Assembly: GCA_041172365.1 (NCBI GenBank)
Contig: JBEDKD010000366.1
Coordinates: 1-12,352 of the forward strand
DNA: 12,352 nt
Direction: 5' to 3'
DNA from: JBEDKD01 sp041172365
GTDB lineage: Bacteria > Cyanobacteriota > Cyanobacteriia > Cyanobacteriales > Microcoleaceae
In this document: positions 5,618 to 12,352 of the stretch, in pieces
Position numbering within the stretch: position 1 is the stretch's first letter
How the letters are laid out: every line of letters starts with the position of its first letter
Notes under the pieces: model-generated
The model's input: only the letters and a program-made list of their open reading frames with translations
Databases searched by the model: none
What the model was told of the DNA's origin: nothing
Translations under genes and position numbers: made by a program

Positions 5618-8404
5618 TTACGCGATCACAAAATTGACCAATTTACCCGGAACAACAATCACCTTTTTAATCTCTTTACCCTCCAGATAACGCTGGGCTA
5701 AATCCGACTCCCGTGCATATTTCTCTAATACCTCTTTATCATTAGTAACAGGTACTTGAATCGTGCCACGAGTCTTACCCATAAATTGAATAACTAAGGT
5801 AATTTCATCCACTACTAACGCGTCATGATCCGCGATCGGCCAGATTTGTTTATGCACCGATTCATTATAGTTAATCATTAACCATAATTCCTCGGAAATG
5901 TGCGGCGCAAAAGGAGCTAATAAGCGAATTAAGGTTTGAACTCCCTCTAAATAAATAGGGGAATCTTTACAAGTGGCATCGGAAAGCGCGTTACTGAGTT
6001 TCATCATCTCAGAAACCGCGGTATTAAATTGATATTCTCCTTCTAAGTCCTCAGTAACTTCTTTGATCGCGATATGAATTGCTCGTCGTAATTCTTTCTC
6101 GGCTTTTGTGAAATTGGCAAATAAAGTTTCCCCGATCCAAGTCAATCCTTTTTCTAAATCAGCCTTACTTTCTTGTTGAGTTTCAGGATTAGTAAGTTTG
6201 GCTTTAATGGCCGATTTTACATCGGAAACTGCATAAAATTTCTCGTTTTTATGCTTGGTTGAGGGTAAATCTTTGGTAATCTGTTGAATTAGATATTTTG
6301 TCCATCCTAACTCTTTTAAATTACCTTGGGTGACTCCTTTCGCTTTTACCCGATGGAAACTATCAGAATTAACAAAATCTGTCACTAACCGCCAAACACG
6401 ATTTAAGAAGCGAAATTGCCCTTCTACATCCGCGTCATCCCATTCTAAATCCTTCTCTGGAGGGGCTTTAAATAAAATAAACATACGCGCTGTGTCTGCG
6501 CCATATTTACTCATCACATCTAAGGGATCAACCCCATTATATTTAGATTTAGACATCTTCTCATAGAAGACTTCTAAGGGGTCTCCTGTGTGGGGATCTT
6601 GGGGATTATTAGGATTGATTTCTGAGGAGGGAATATATTTTCCGGTGATGGGATTTTTATAAGTCATCCCCTGCACCATGCCTTGTGTTAATAAGCGTTG
6701 GAAGGGTTCATCAAAATTTAATAAACCCCGATCGCGTAACACTTTAGTAAAGAAACGAGAATACAATAAATGTAAAATCGCGTGTTCAATTCCCCCGACA
6801 TATTGATCCACGGGCATCCAATCATTTGTCAGAGCAGAATCAAAGGCAAGTTCACTATTTTTCGCATCAGGATAACGCAAGAAATACCAAGATGAATCAA
6901 TAAAAGTATCCATTGTATCGGTTTCCCGTTTTGCTGGAGTTCCGCAAGTAGGACAAGATACATTTACCCAGTCTTCAATCTTCGCTAAAGGTGAGGGGCC
7001 TCGCCCCGAAAAAGCTACATTTTCGGGTAATAATACAGGTAAATCTTTGTCAGGAACGGGAAGAGAACCACACTTAGGACAATGAATAATGGGAATCGGT
7101 GCGCCCCAATAGCGTTGGCGAGAAATTAACCAATCTCTTAAACGATATTGGATGCGTTTTTTCCCGAATCCTTCACTTTCTGCAAACTTAATAATCGCGT
7201 CTTTAGCATCAGTAGAAATCCGACCATTAAAGTTACCAGAATTAACCATAATCCCCGGATCAATATATGCCTCTTTTAAAGGAGCATCGGCATTATCCGC
7301 ATCATCTTGAACGATAACTCGTTTGATGGGTAATTGATTTTCTTGGGCAAATTTGAAGTCACGCACATCATGGGCGGGAACTCCCATAACGGCTCCGGTT
7401 CCATATTCATAAAGCACATAATCCGCGATCCAAATTGGGATTTCTTCACCCGTAAAAGGATTAATGGCTTTACCTCCAGTAGGAATACCTCGTTTCGGTT
7501 TATCTTCCGCGGTGCGATCTAATTCACTTTGTAGAGAAACTTCTTTTACAAAGGCTTCTACCGCGGTTTTTTGTGCCTGGGTTGTCACCTCTTTTGTTAA
7601 GGGATGTTCCGGTGCTAAAACGACGTAAGTGACACCATAAACGGTATCAGGACGAGTAGTAAAAACACCGATGAGGGTGTCTTCTCTTCCCACAATCGGA
7701 AATTCTAAATAAGCTCCCACGGATTTACCGATCCAATTCGCTTGCATTAATTTCACGCGATCGGGCCATCCCTTTAACTTATCTAAATCATTTAATAACT
7801 GTTCGGCATAATCAGTTATTTTGAGAAACCATTGCCGTAATAATTTTCGTTCTACTTTAGCACCTGAGCGCCAAGATTTACCTTCATTATCAACTTGTTC
7901 ATTTGCCAGTACGGTTTGATCTATGGGGTCCCAATTCACCGCGGATTCTTTTTGATAGGCCAAACCTGCTTGATAAAATTGTAAGAAAATCCACTGGGTC
8001 CAGCGATAATAATCAGGAGAGCAAGTTGTTACTTCTTTTTCCCAATCAATGGAAAAACCGAGACGTTGTAATTGTTCGCGCATTTGCGCGATATTTTGAT
8101 AAGTCCATGTTGCTGGAGGAATACCGCGATCGATCGCGGCATTTTCCGCGGGAAGGCCAAAGGCATCCCAGCCCATCGGGTGAAGCACACGATATCCTTG
8201 CATCCGTTTCAGTCGGGCAATGACATCAGTGATGGTATAGTTACGGACATGGCCCATGTGTAGATTTCCCGATGGATAGGGAAACATGGACAAGGCATAA
8301 AATTTGGGTTTTTCTGGGGTATCGGGGGTTTTGTCTAAACCTTGTTCAATCCAAGTTTTTTGCCACTTTTCTTCAAGGGATATGGGATTATATTTGGACT
8401 CCAC
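5618..8404 (-). CDS. leuS: Leucyl-tRNA synthetase
   Basis: Cytoplasmic class I aminoacyl-tRNA synthetase that charges tRNA-Leu and edits mischarged residues. With the GTG start at 8404 it is 928 aa, beginning MESKYNPISLEEKWQ. Visible elements: HIGH-type HMGH (49-52), CP1 editing domain with the Thr-rich TTRPDT (249-254) and GVPAHDVRDF (341-350), a zinc-type CPKC...CPTC insertion (442-488), DSSWYFLRYPD (503-513), KMSKS (616-620), then the anticodon-binding and C-terminal domains ending KKVIVVPGKLVNFVIA. The frame stays open to 8476, but the GTG has a strong Shine-Dalgarno six bases upstream and matches the family N-terminus. A longer start would add 24 residues of poor quality. It appears intact and monocistronic. 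Confidence 0.97.
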   Translation of the reverse strand: MESKYNPISLEEKWQKTWIEQGLDKTPDTPEKPKFYALSMFPYPSGNLHMGHVRNYTITDVIARLKRMQGYRVLHPMGWDAFGLPAENAAIDRGIPPATWTYQNIAQMREQLQRLGFSIDWEKEVTTCSPDYYRWTQWIFLQFYQAGLAYQKESAVNWDPIDQTVLANEQVDNEGKSWRSGAKVERKLLRQWFLKITDYAEQLLNDLDKLKGWPDRVKLMQANWIGKSVGAYLEFPIVGREDTLIGVFTTRPDTVYGVTYVVLAPEHPLTKEVTTQAQKTAVEAFVKEVSLQSELDRTAEDKPKRGIPTGGKAINPFTGEEIPIWIADYVLYEYGTGAVMGVPAHDVRDFKFAQENQLPIKRVIVQDDADNADAPLKEAYIDPGIMVNSGNFNGRISTDAKDAIIKFAESEGFGKKRIQYRLRDWLISRQRYWGAPIPIIHCPKCGSLPVPDKDLPVLLPENVAFSGRGPSPLAKIEDWVNVSCPTCGTPAKRETDTMDTFIDSSWYFLRYPDAKNSELAFDSALTNDWMPVDQYVGGIEHAILHLLYSRFFTKVLRDRGLLNFDEPFQRLLTQGMVQGMTYKNPITGKYIPSSEINPNNPQDPHTGDPLEVFYEKMSKSKYNGVDPLDVMSKYGADTARMFILFKAPPEKDLEWDDADVEGQFRFLNRVWRLVTDFVNSDSFHRVKAKGVTQGNLKELGWTKYLIQQITKDLPSTKHKNEKFYAVSDVKSAIKAKLTNPETQQESKADLEKGLTWIGETLFANFTKAEKELRRAIHIAIKEVTEDLEGEYQFNTAVSEMMKLSNALSDATCKDSPIYLEGVQTLIRLLAPFAPHISEELWLMINYNESVHKQIWPIADHDALVVDEITLVIQFMGKTRGTIQVPVTNDKEVLEKYARESDLAQRYLEGKEIKKVIVVPGKLVNFVIA

Positions 8405-8410
8405 GCGTTT

Positions 8411-8416
8411 CTCCTT
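8411..8416 (-). promoter_or_regulatory. leuS ribosome binding site deciding a GTG start
   Basis: AAGGAG on the minus strand ends six bases before the GTG at 8404. It selects this start over the in-frame upstream ATGs at 8431 and 8476, which have no comparable site. Confidence 0.8.
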
Positions 8417-8473
8417 AATGACTTTAATCATGCAATATGCTTTTTTATTTTGACATAACGCGATCGCCTTTTT

Positions 8474-8491
8474 CAAGTTTTGCTGAACTTG
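8474..8491. promoter_or_regulatory. 18-bp inverted repeat in the leuS/cyclase divergent region
   Basis: CAAGTT and AACTTG are perfect complements around TTGCTG. It sits 70 bases upstream of the leuS start and 16 bases before the -35 of the cyclase promoter. The arms share AAGTT/AACTT and the six-base spacing with the repeat at 1335-1352. An operator role is only a suggestion. Confidence 0.25.
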
Positions 8492-8507
8492 GCACTACTT
8501 GGGATCA

Positions 8508-8536
8508 TTGCATTAATATATTATTTGTGGTAGTAT
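8508..8536 (+). promoter_or_regulatory. Sigma70-type promoter for the adenylyl cyclase gene
   Basis: TTGCAT (8508-8513) and TAGTAT (8531-8536) are separated by exactly 17 bases, giving a predicted start near 8543 and a leader of about 160 bases before the cyclase ATG. The leader contains a small open frame (8602-8763) discussed in the findings. Confidence 0.5.
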
Positions 8537-8701
8537 CTGCCGGATATACACGATCGCGTCTCCTCTCCTTTTTCAGGGGAAAATCGGGAAATTTTATCTC
8601 TATGGCAGACAGTGATGGCACACAGGGCGCGATCGTGTTTGAGATGAAAAACGTTAAAACTGCCGAATTAGTCCCAATTCAATGTGCAATGATTGAAAAA
8701 T

Positions 8702-10078
8702 ATGATGCCTCAACAACCTTCCGCCAAATCCCCAAAGGTATTACCAAACCAAAAGCCAATTAGTGTTTCTTATACTGAAACACTAGGCGATCACTCGGAC
8801 GAATTACAAACCCTGAAAAAACAAGTCTATTTTCTCAAATTTTCTCAAGAAAATTTAGAAGAAGAATTTCAGGAGTTTTTATTTAAACCATCCATCATTA
8901 TTATCCGATGGGCTTTATCTTTATTGTTCATTTCTTATGCTCTTTTTGGACTGTTAGACCTCTCGATTGAGCCGAGTATAAGAAATTATATTTTTCTGAT
9001 TAGATACGGGATTGTCTGCCCTTTCATTTTGATCGCATTCATTCTCAGTTTTTTTCCAGTATTTAAAAAAATTACACACTTGTTGGTGAGTTTAACTTGT
9101 TTATTAGCCGGCCTAGGTATTGTGGCAATGGCGGTAATCTTTCCACCAATGAAAGTCGGTTATAATTTTTATTTTCCGGGTATGGCATTGATGATTACCG
9201 CGTCTTATTTTACCAGAATAAAAGTGGCTTATTCCACCATAGTAGGCTGGATACTTTCAGGTGTTTATGCTCTGAAATTAATAATTCATGAAGGTGTATT
9301 GAGTGTGCCCAATGGAATTATCATTTTGATTAATACCGTCTTTTTTCTAGCATTTTTTAACTTTCTGGGAATGTTTGGCTCTTATTGGATTGAATTATCC
9401 GCGAGAATTGACTTTTTACAGCGACGCGCGATCGAATTTGAAAAAAACAAATCCGAAATGTTATTACTCAATATTTTACCGAAAGAGATCGCGCTAATCT
9501 TAAAAAATAAACGTCAAACCATCGCGACAGAATTTACCAATACCAGTATTTTATTTGCCGATATTGTCGGATTTACACCTTTATCAGAAACCTTAACCCC
9601 TTGGCAATTAGTAGAATTATTAGATGAACTTTTTTGCAATTTTGATACATTAGTTGATAAATATGAGCTAGAGAAAATCAAAACCATCGGAGATTGTTAT
9701 ATGGTAGCATCGGGAGTTCCTACACCCCGTGAGGAGCACGCGGAAGCCTTAGCAATGATGGCTTTAGAAATGATGAATTATATTAATAATTCAACATTTT
9801 ATGGTGAAAAACGGTTAAATTTACGCATTGGAATTAACTCCGGCCCCGTCGTCGCGGGAGTGATTGGACGGAAGAAATTTGTTTATGATTTATGGGGAGA
9901 TACCGTCAATACAGCTAGTCGCATGGAGTCCCATAGTCCCATTGGCAAAATACAAATTACTAAAGAAACTTATGAATTAATTAAAGATAAATTTGAATGT
10001 GAATATCAGGGAAAAATTATGGTGAAAGGGAAAGGCGAAATGGATGTTTGGTATTTACAGAAAGTGAAAACCCCGTAA
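8702..10078 (+). CDS. Six-helix membrane class III adenylyl cyclase
   Basis: Predicted to make cAMP from ATP at the cytoplasmic face of the membrane. From the ATG at 8702 the protein is 458 aa. It has a cytoplasmic N-terminus with a short helical segment (about 32-60), six hydrophobic helices (about 63-87, 97-119, 124-147, 154-170, 174-195, 204-228), a linker helix (about 232-272) and a class III catalytic domain (280-455). Metal-binding Asp287 (LFADIVGFT) and Asp331 (KTIGD) are present. Lys327 and Asp396 (YDLWGD) are the adenine-specifying pair, and Asn403 and Arg407 (TVNTASR) are the transition-state residues, so adenylyl rather than guanylyl cyclase is favoured. No FHA, GAF or PAS domain is visible; the sensory input would be the membrane part. 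An in-frame stop at 8690 limits the start to TTG 8693, ATG 8702 or ATG 8705. None has a clear Shine-Dalgarno site. Confidence 0.92.
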   Translation: MMPQQPSAKSPKVLPNQKPISVSYTETLGDHSDELQTLKKQVYFLKFSQENLEEEFQEFLFKPSIIIIRWALSLLFISYALFGLLDLSIEPSIRNYIFLIRYGIVCPFILIAFILSFFPVFKKITHLLVSLTCLLAGLGIVAMAVIFPPMKVGYNFYFPGMALMITASYFTRIKVAYSTIVGWILSGVYALKLIIHEGVLSVPNGIIILINTVFFLAFFNFLGMFGSYWIELSARIDFLQRRAIEFEKNKSEMLLLNILPKEIALILKNKRQTIATEFTNTSILFADIVGFTPLSETLTPWQLVELLDELFCNFDTLVDKYELEKIKTIGDCYMVASGVPTPREEHAEALAMMALEMMNYINNSTFYGEKRLNLRIGINSGPVVAGVIGRKKFVYDLWGDTVNTASRMESHSPIGKIQITKETYELIKDKFECEYQGKIMVKGKGEMDVWYLQKVKTP

Positions 10079-10675
10079 AAATAATTGAAAAATTACTTAC
10101 CCTAATTAGCCTGTAAGGATGACATCGACTCGCGATCGGAAAAAAATTGCGAAAGTATTATTGAAGAAACAGGGTTTTTCTGCCCAGCTAAAAAAGTGAT
10201 GCGACAGAGAGGTAAACTCCTTTCTCTGTACTTCTTTATCTCCTTTGTGCCTTTGTGTCTTTGTGGTTTATTTTATTTCCCCTACTTATTAAACCAACAA
10301 AAAACGAGTTTCTTTAACAATCCCCTCGTCAAATTTTTCTTCTTGATACCCTTTGAATTTCACTCTTAGAGGCGATTAATAACTACCTCCATCAAACCCT
10401 GTCGGGGTTTTGGGTAAGGGATTTTAATCCCTAGGGAATCTACCCAAAATTCGCCCCTAAAGGGTGAGATTTTGACAAAGGGATGGGAAAAACCAGAGCC
10501 ACTTTTATGATCTCTGATTTTTCAAAGGATATCCCCCTTGGGTTGTCTCCACCCATGACTATTTGCTTGTCACCTCCCCGAATTTGGGGAAGCTATTGTT
10601 TAAGAAAAGGTGTTTTTTGGGGAACCCGATCGCGCTTTTTGGCTCCAAAGCAATTAAGGGTGTATTACCGGAAAA
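10079..10675. other. Convergent intergenic region with hairpins and a solo repeat end
   Basis: The cyclase and ald genes converge on this stretch of about 600 bases. It contains a 7-bp hairpin (ACAGAGA 10204, TCTCTGT 10223), the solo repeat end at 10240-10285, CAAACCC-TGTC-GGGGTTTT (10393-10411), the perfect GGGATT-TT-AATCCC (10418-10431), and a TCCCC/GGGGA hairpin near 10575-10592. The 10393-10411 hairpin ends in a short T-run and could terminate the cyclase transcript. No gene-like frame is present. Confidence 0.55.
10240..10285 (-). repeat. Solo inverted copy of the left end of the repeat unit
   Basis: Read on the minus strand, these 46 bases match the left border of the array units, from GTAGGGGAAATAAAAT through ACCACAAAGACAC to AAGGAG, with only three differences. 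Similarity stops at both edges: no unit interior, no right arm and no conserved spacer follow. It therefore shows that the mobile or conserved module includes the GTAGGGG spacer sequence. Confidence 0.8.
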
Positions 10676-11764
10676 TTAATCCCCTAAATCAGGAAAAACT
10701 TCTTTAACCGCGGGATGAACTAACTGATGATTCTGCACATTCAAACCCGATGCTAAAGCTGGATTATTTTCCAACGCCTTAACTCCCTTATTGGCTAATT
10801 GTAAAACATAGGGTAAGGTACTATTATTCAAGGCCTGTGTTGCCGTCCAAGGTACAGCCCCAGGCATATTGGGAACTCCATAATGTACGACACCTTCCTC
10901 AATATAAATGGGATTAGTATGAGAAGTTGGCCTTAAAGTTTCAATACATCCTCCTTGATCTACCGCGACATCAATAATCACAGCACCCGGGTGCATTTTT
11001 TTGACAAAATCACGAGATACTAAAATCGGAGCTCGTTTGCCCGGTACTAATACCGCACCAATGACTAAATTGGCATCAGGAATAACGGCCTCAATTTGTG
11101 TGCTACTACTATAGAGTAATTCCACTCTGGAACCAAAAAGTGTTTCCAAATAACTTAAACGCTCTACATTAACGTCTAAAATTGTCACTTTAGCACCCAT
11201 TCCGACGGCAATTTTCGCGGCTTCTGTGCCGACAATACCACCGCCTAAAATGACAACTTTGCCCGCTTGTACCCCCGGAACTCCTCCTAATAAAACGCCT
11301 CTTCCCCCTTGTTGACGTTCGAGAAATCTCGCGCCAAATTGTACGGATAAACGTCCGGCAATAATGCTCATGGGAATTAGTAATGGTAAACGTTTATCGG
11401 GAAGTTCTACCGTTTCATACGCGATCGCGGTAATTCCGCATTGGATTAAATGTTCCGTCAGGGTGCGATTAGCGGCCAAGTGCAAATAAGTAAAAAGTAA
11501 TTGCCCTTTTTCCATGAGGGGATATTCCGCCAGAAGGGGTTCTTTTACTTTAATGACTAATTCGCGATGCCAAGCCTCTTCAGATGTTGGGACAATTTCA
11601 GCCCCCGCGTGTATATAATCATCATCAGTAAAACCCGAACCAACACCCGCGCCTGTTTCCACAAAGACACGATGGCCTTTTTCGCGACATACCCGGACAC
11701 TGGAGGGACTTAATCCCACGCGAAATTCCTGATCTTTAATTTCTTTGGGAACACCGATTTCCAT
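10676..11764 (-). CDS. ald: Alanine dehydrogenase
   Basis: NAD-dependent enzyme interconverting L-alanine and pyruvate plus ammonia, used in alanine catabolism and nitrogen balance. The 362-aa length is standard for the family. Expected residues are in place: Arg15, Lys74 (IKVKEPL), His95 (FTYLHLAAN), the Rossmann loop GGGIVG (174-179) with Asp197 binding the NAD ribose, Asp269 (DVAVDQGG) and Asn299 (GVPNMPGA). The start is ATG with AGGAG (11776-11772) seven bases upstream. The gene looks intact. A group II intron begins 22 bases upstream of the start codon in the opposite orientation, so its native promoter has probably been pushed away or replaced. Confidence 0.96.
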   Translation of the reverse strand: MEIGVPKEIKDQEFRVGLSPSSVRVCREKGHRVFVETGAGVGSGFTDDDYIHAGAEIVPTSEEAWHRELVIKVKEPLLAEYPLMEKGQLLFTYLHLAANRTLTEHLIQCGITAIAYETVELPDKRLPLLIPMSIIAGRLSVQFGARFLERQQGGRGVLLGGVPGVQAGKVVILGGGIVGTEAAKIAVGMGAKVTILDVNVERLSYLETLFGSRVELLYSSSTQIEAVIPDANLVIGAVLVPGKRAPILVSRDFVKKMHPGAVIIDVAVDQGGCIETLRPTSHTNPIYIEEGVVHYGVPNMPGAVPWTATQALNNSTLPYVLQLANKGVKALENNPALASGLNVQNHQLVHPAVKEVFPDLGD

Positions 11765-11785
11765 TGATATACTCCTGAGTGTTTA

Positions 11786-12352
11786 GTGCGATTCGTTTCT
11801 GCGAAAGTTCTGGCATGAAAAGTCAGTAACGTAGGCAGAGTAAGGCTTTCGAGCCTTAACAACTTGGCAACAATGTAAGTGAGGGTTGGGAACAGGGTAA
11901 AACCAAGTTCCTATCAAAGCCCAAGTCTTGCCCCACAGGTGCAGTGGTGAAAACATAACCCCTACGGTAGCGACTGATCCTCAATCCGTAAAGCGGGGTT
12001 AAAAGAATACATGGCTGATAGCCTAAATCGGTTATGTATCCAGTAAGAGTCTATGCGTAAATGAGCCCGCAAGGGCGTTGAAGATACGTCTGAACCATCG
12101 TGACAGGAAACCAGCTAAAAGGCTGATAAGCTGGAGCCAAAAAGGCAAAAGGATAAGGTAATGGCAACTTGAACTTTGACCATTAAGCACTACCTATAAA
12201 CCCGGTGGAAAGTATCACAGCTAAGGACTCAACCAATTGTTGTTAGGAACGATGTTACCCCCGTATATTTCTTTGGGTGGTCGATACCCAAAGTAATCAA
12301 TCAAGATGCAACCTCTGGTTATATATCAGGATGTACGGGGAAAGGATTGTGT
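11786..12352 (+). mobile_element. Group II intron, 5' portion (domain I and following), continues past window
   Basis: The stretch begins with GTGCG (11786-11790), fitting the group II 5' consensus GUGYG, and is densely structured without a coding frame. Stems I can pair: TAAGGCT-UUCG-AGCCTTA (11841-11858); AACCCC/GGGGTT (11957-12000); ATACAT/ATGTAT (12007-12039) enclosing GGCT/AGCC; GCCC-GCAA-GGGC with a GNRA loop (12065-12076); CCAGCT/AGCTGG (12111-12134); CTTTGGGT/ACCCAAAG (12271-12293), lying inside CCCCGTA/TACGGGG (12259-12340). A possible EBS1 TAAAC (12197-12201) complements GTTTA just before the splice site. The text also resembles cyanobacterial domain I sequences I know. Domain V and any maturase frame would lie beyond the window. 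It is inserted in the leader of ald, antisense to it. Family sure; exact 5' end and class less so. Confidence 0.8.

Noticed and set aside
8405..8476. N-terminal extension of LeuRS by 24 residues
   Set aside because: The GTG at 8404 has a strong AAGGAG at the right distance and gives the family's usual N-terminus.
9400..10078. Guanylyl cyclase
   Set aside because: Lys327 and Asp396 at the base-selecting positions are the adenylyl cyclase pair; guanylyl cyclases have Glu and Cys or similar residues there.
10483..10707. 74-codon frame between the cyclase and ald genes
   Set aside because: It has no ribosome binding site, its composition is irregular, it overlaps hairpins and runs into the 3' end of ald.
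12331..12352. Start of an intron-encoded protein at the ATG near 12331
   Set aside because: Only seven codons are visible, they overlap the TACGGGG arm of a predicted stem, and they do not resemble a maturase N-terminus.

Overview
This window comes from a cyanobacterium. The evidence is the repeated HIP1 octamer GCGATCGC (for example near 711, 2827, 3250, 8459 and 11421), cyanobacterial-type genes (a PilT ATPase with a Pro/Ala-rich N-terminal extension, a long KaiB-domain protein, LeuRS, a class III cyclase, alanine dehydrogenase) and a group II intron. Base composition is AT-rich between genes. I cannot name the genus.

Layout. Positions 1-1154 (+) hold the C-terminal part of a PilT-like retraction ATPase whose start lies outside the window. 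Positions 1435-2274 (+) encode a 279-aa protein with a KaiB fold at its C-terminus. 2548-3318 (-) is a ComB-family 2-phosphosulfolactate phosphatase. 3530-4054 (-) is a hypothetical protein whose GTG start overlaps by 8 bases the end of a previously open but start-less frame at 4047-4580 (-). Together these two look like an orphan toxin-domain/immunity pair. 4671-5475 is a non-coding tandem array of four ~200-bp units, each with long inverted ends. 5618-8404 (-) is leuS. 8702-10078 (+) is a six-helix membrane adenylyl cyclase, preceded by a good sigma70-type promoter. 10079-10675 is a convergent intergenic region with a solo, inverted copy of one end of the repeat. 10676-11764 (-) is ald. From about 11786 to the window end lies the 5' part of a group II intron, on the + strand, inserted 22 bases upstream of the ald start codon.

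How the genes relate. There is no single operon. Most genes are individually transcribed housekeeping or signalling genes (motility, clock-related, tRNA charging, cAMP signalling, alanine catabolism) separated by repeat-rich spacers. The accessory material is concentrated in three places: the putative toxin/immunity pair with the adjacent repeat array, the small dispersed palindromes behind pilT and the KaiB-like gene, and the intron in front of ald. The most unusual candidates are the start-less toxin-like frame with its overlapping partner and the four-unit inverted-end array beside it.
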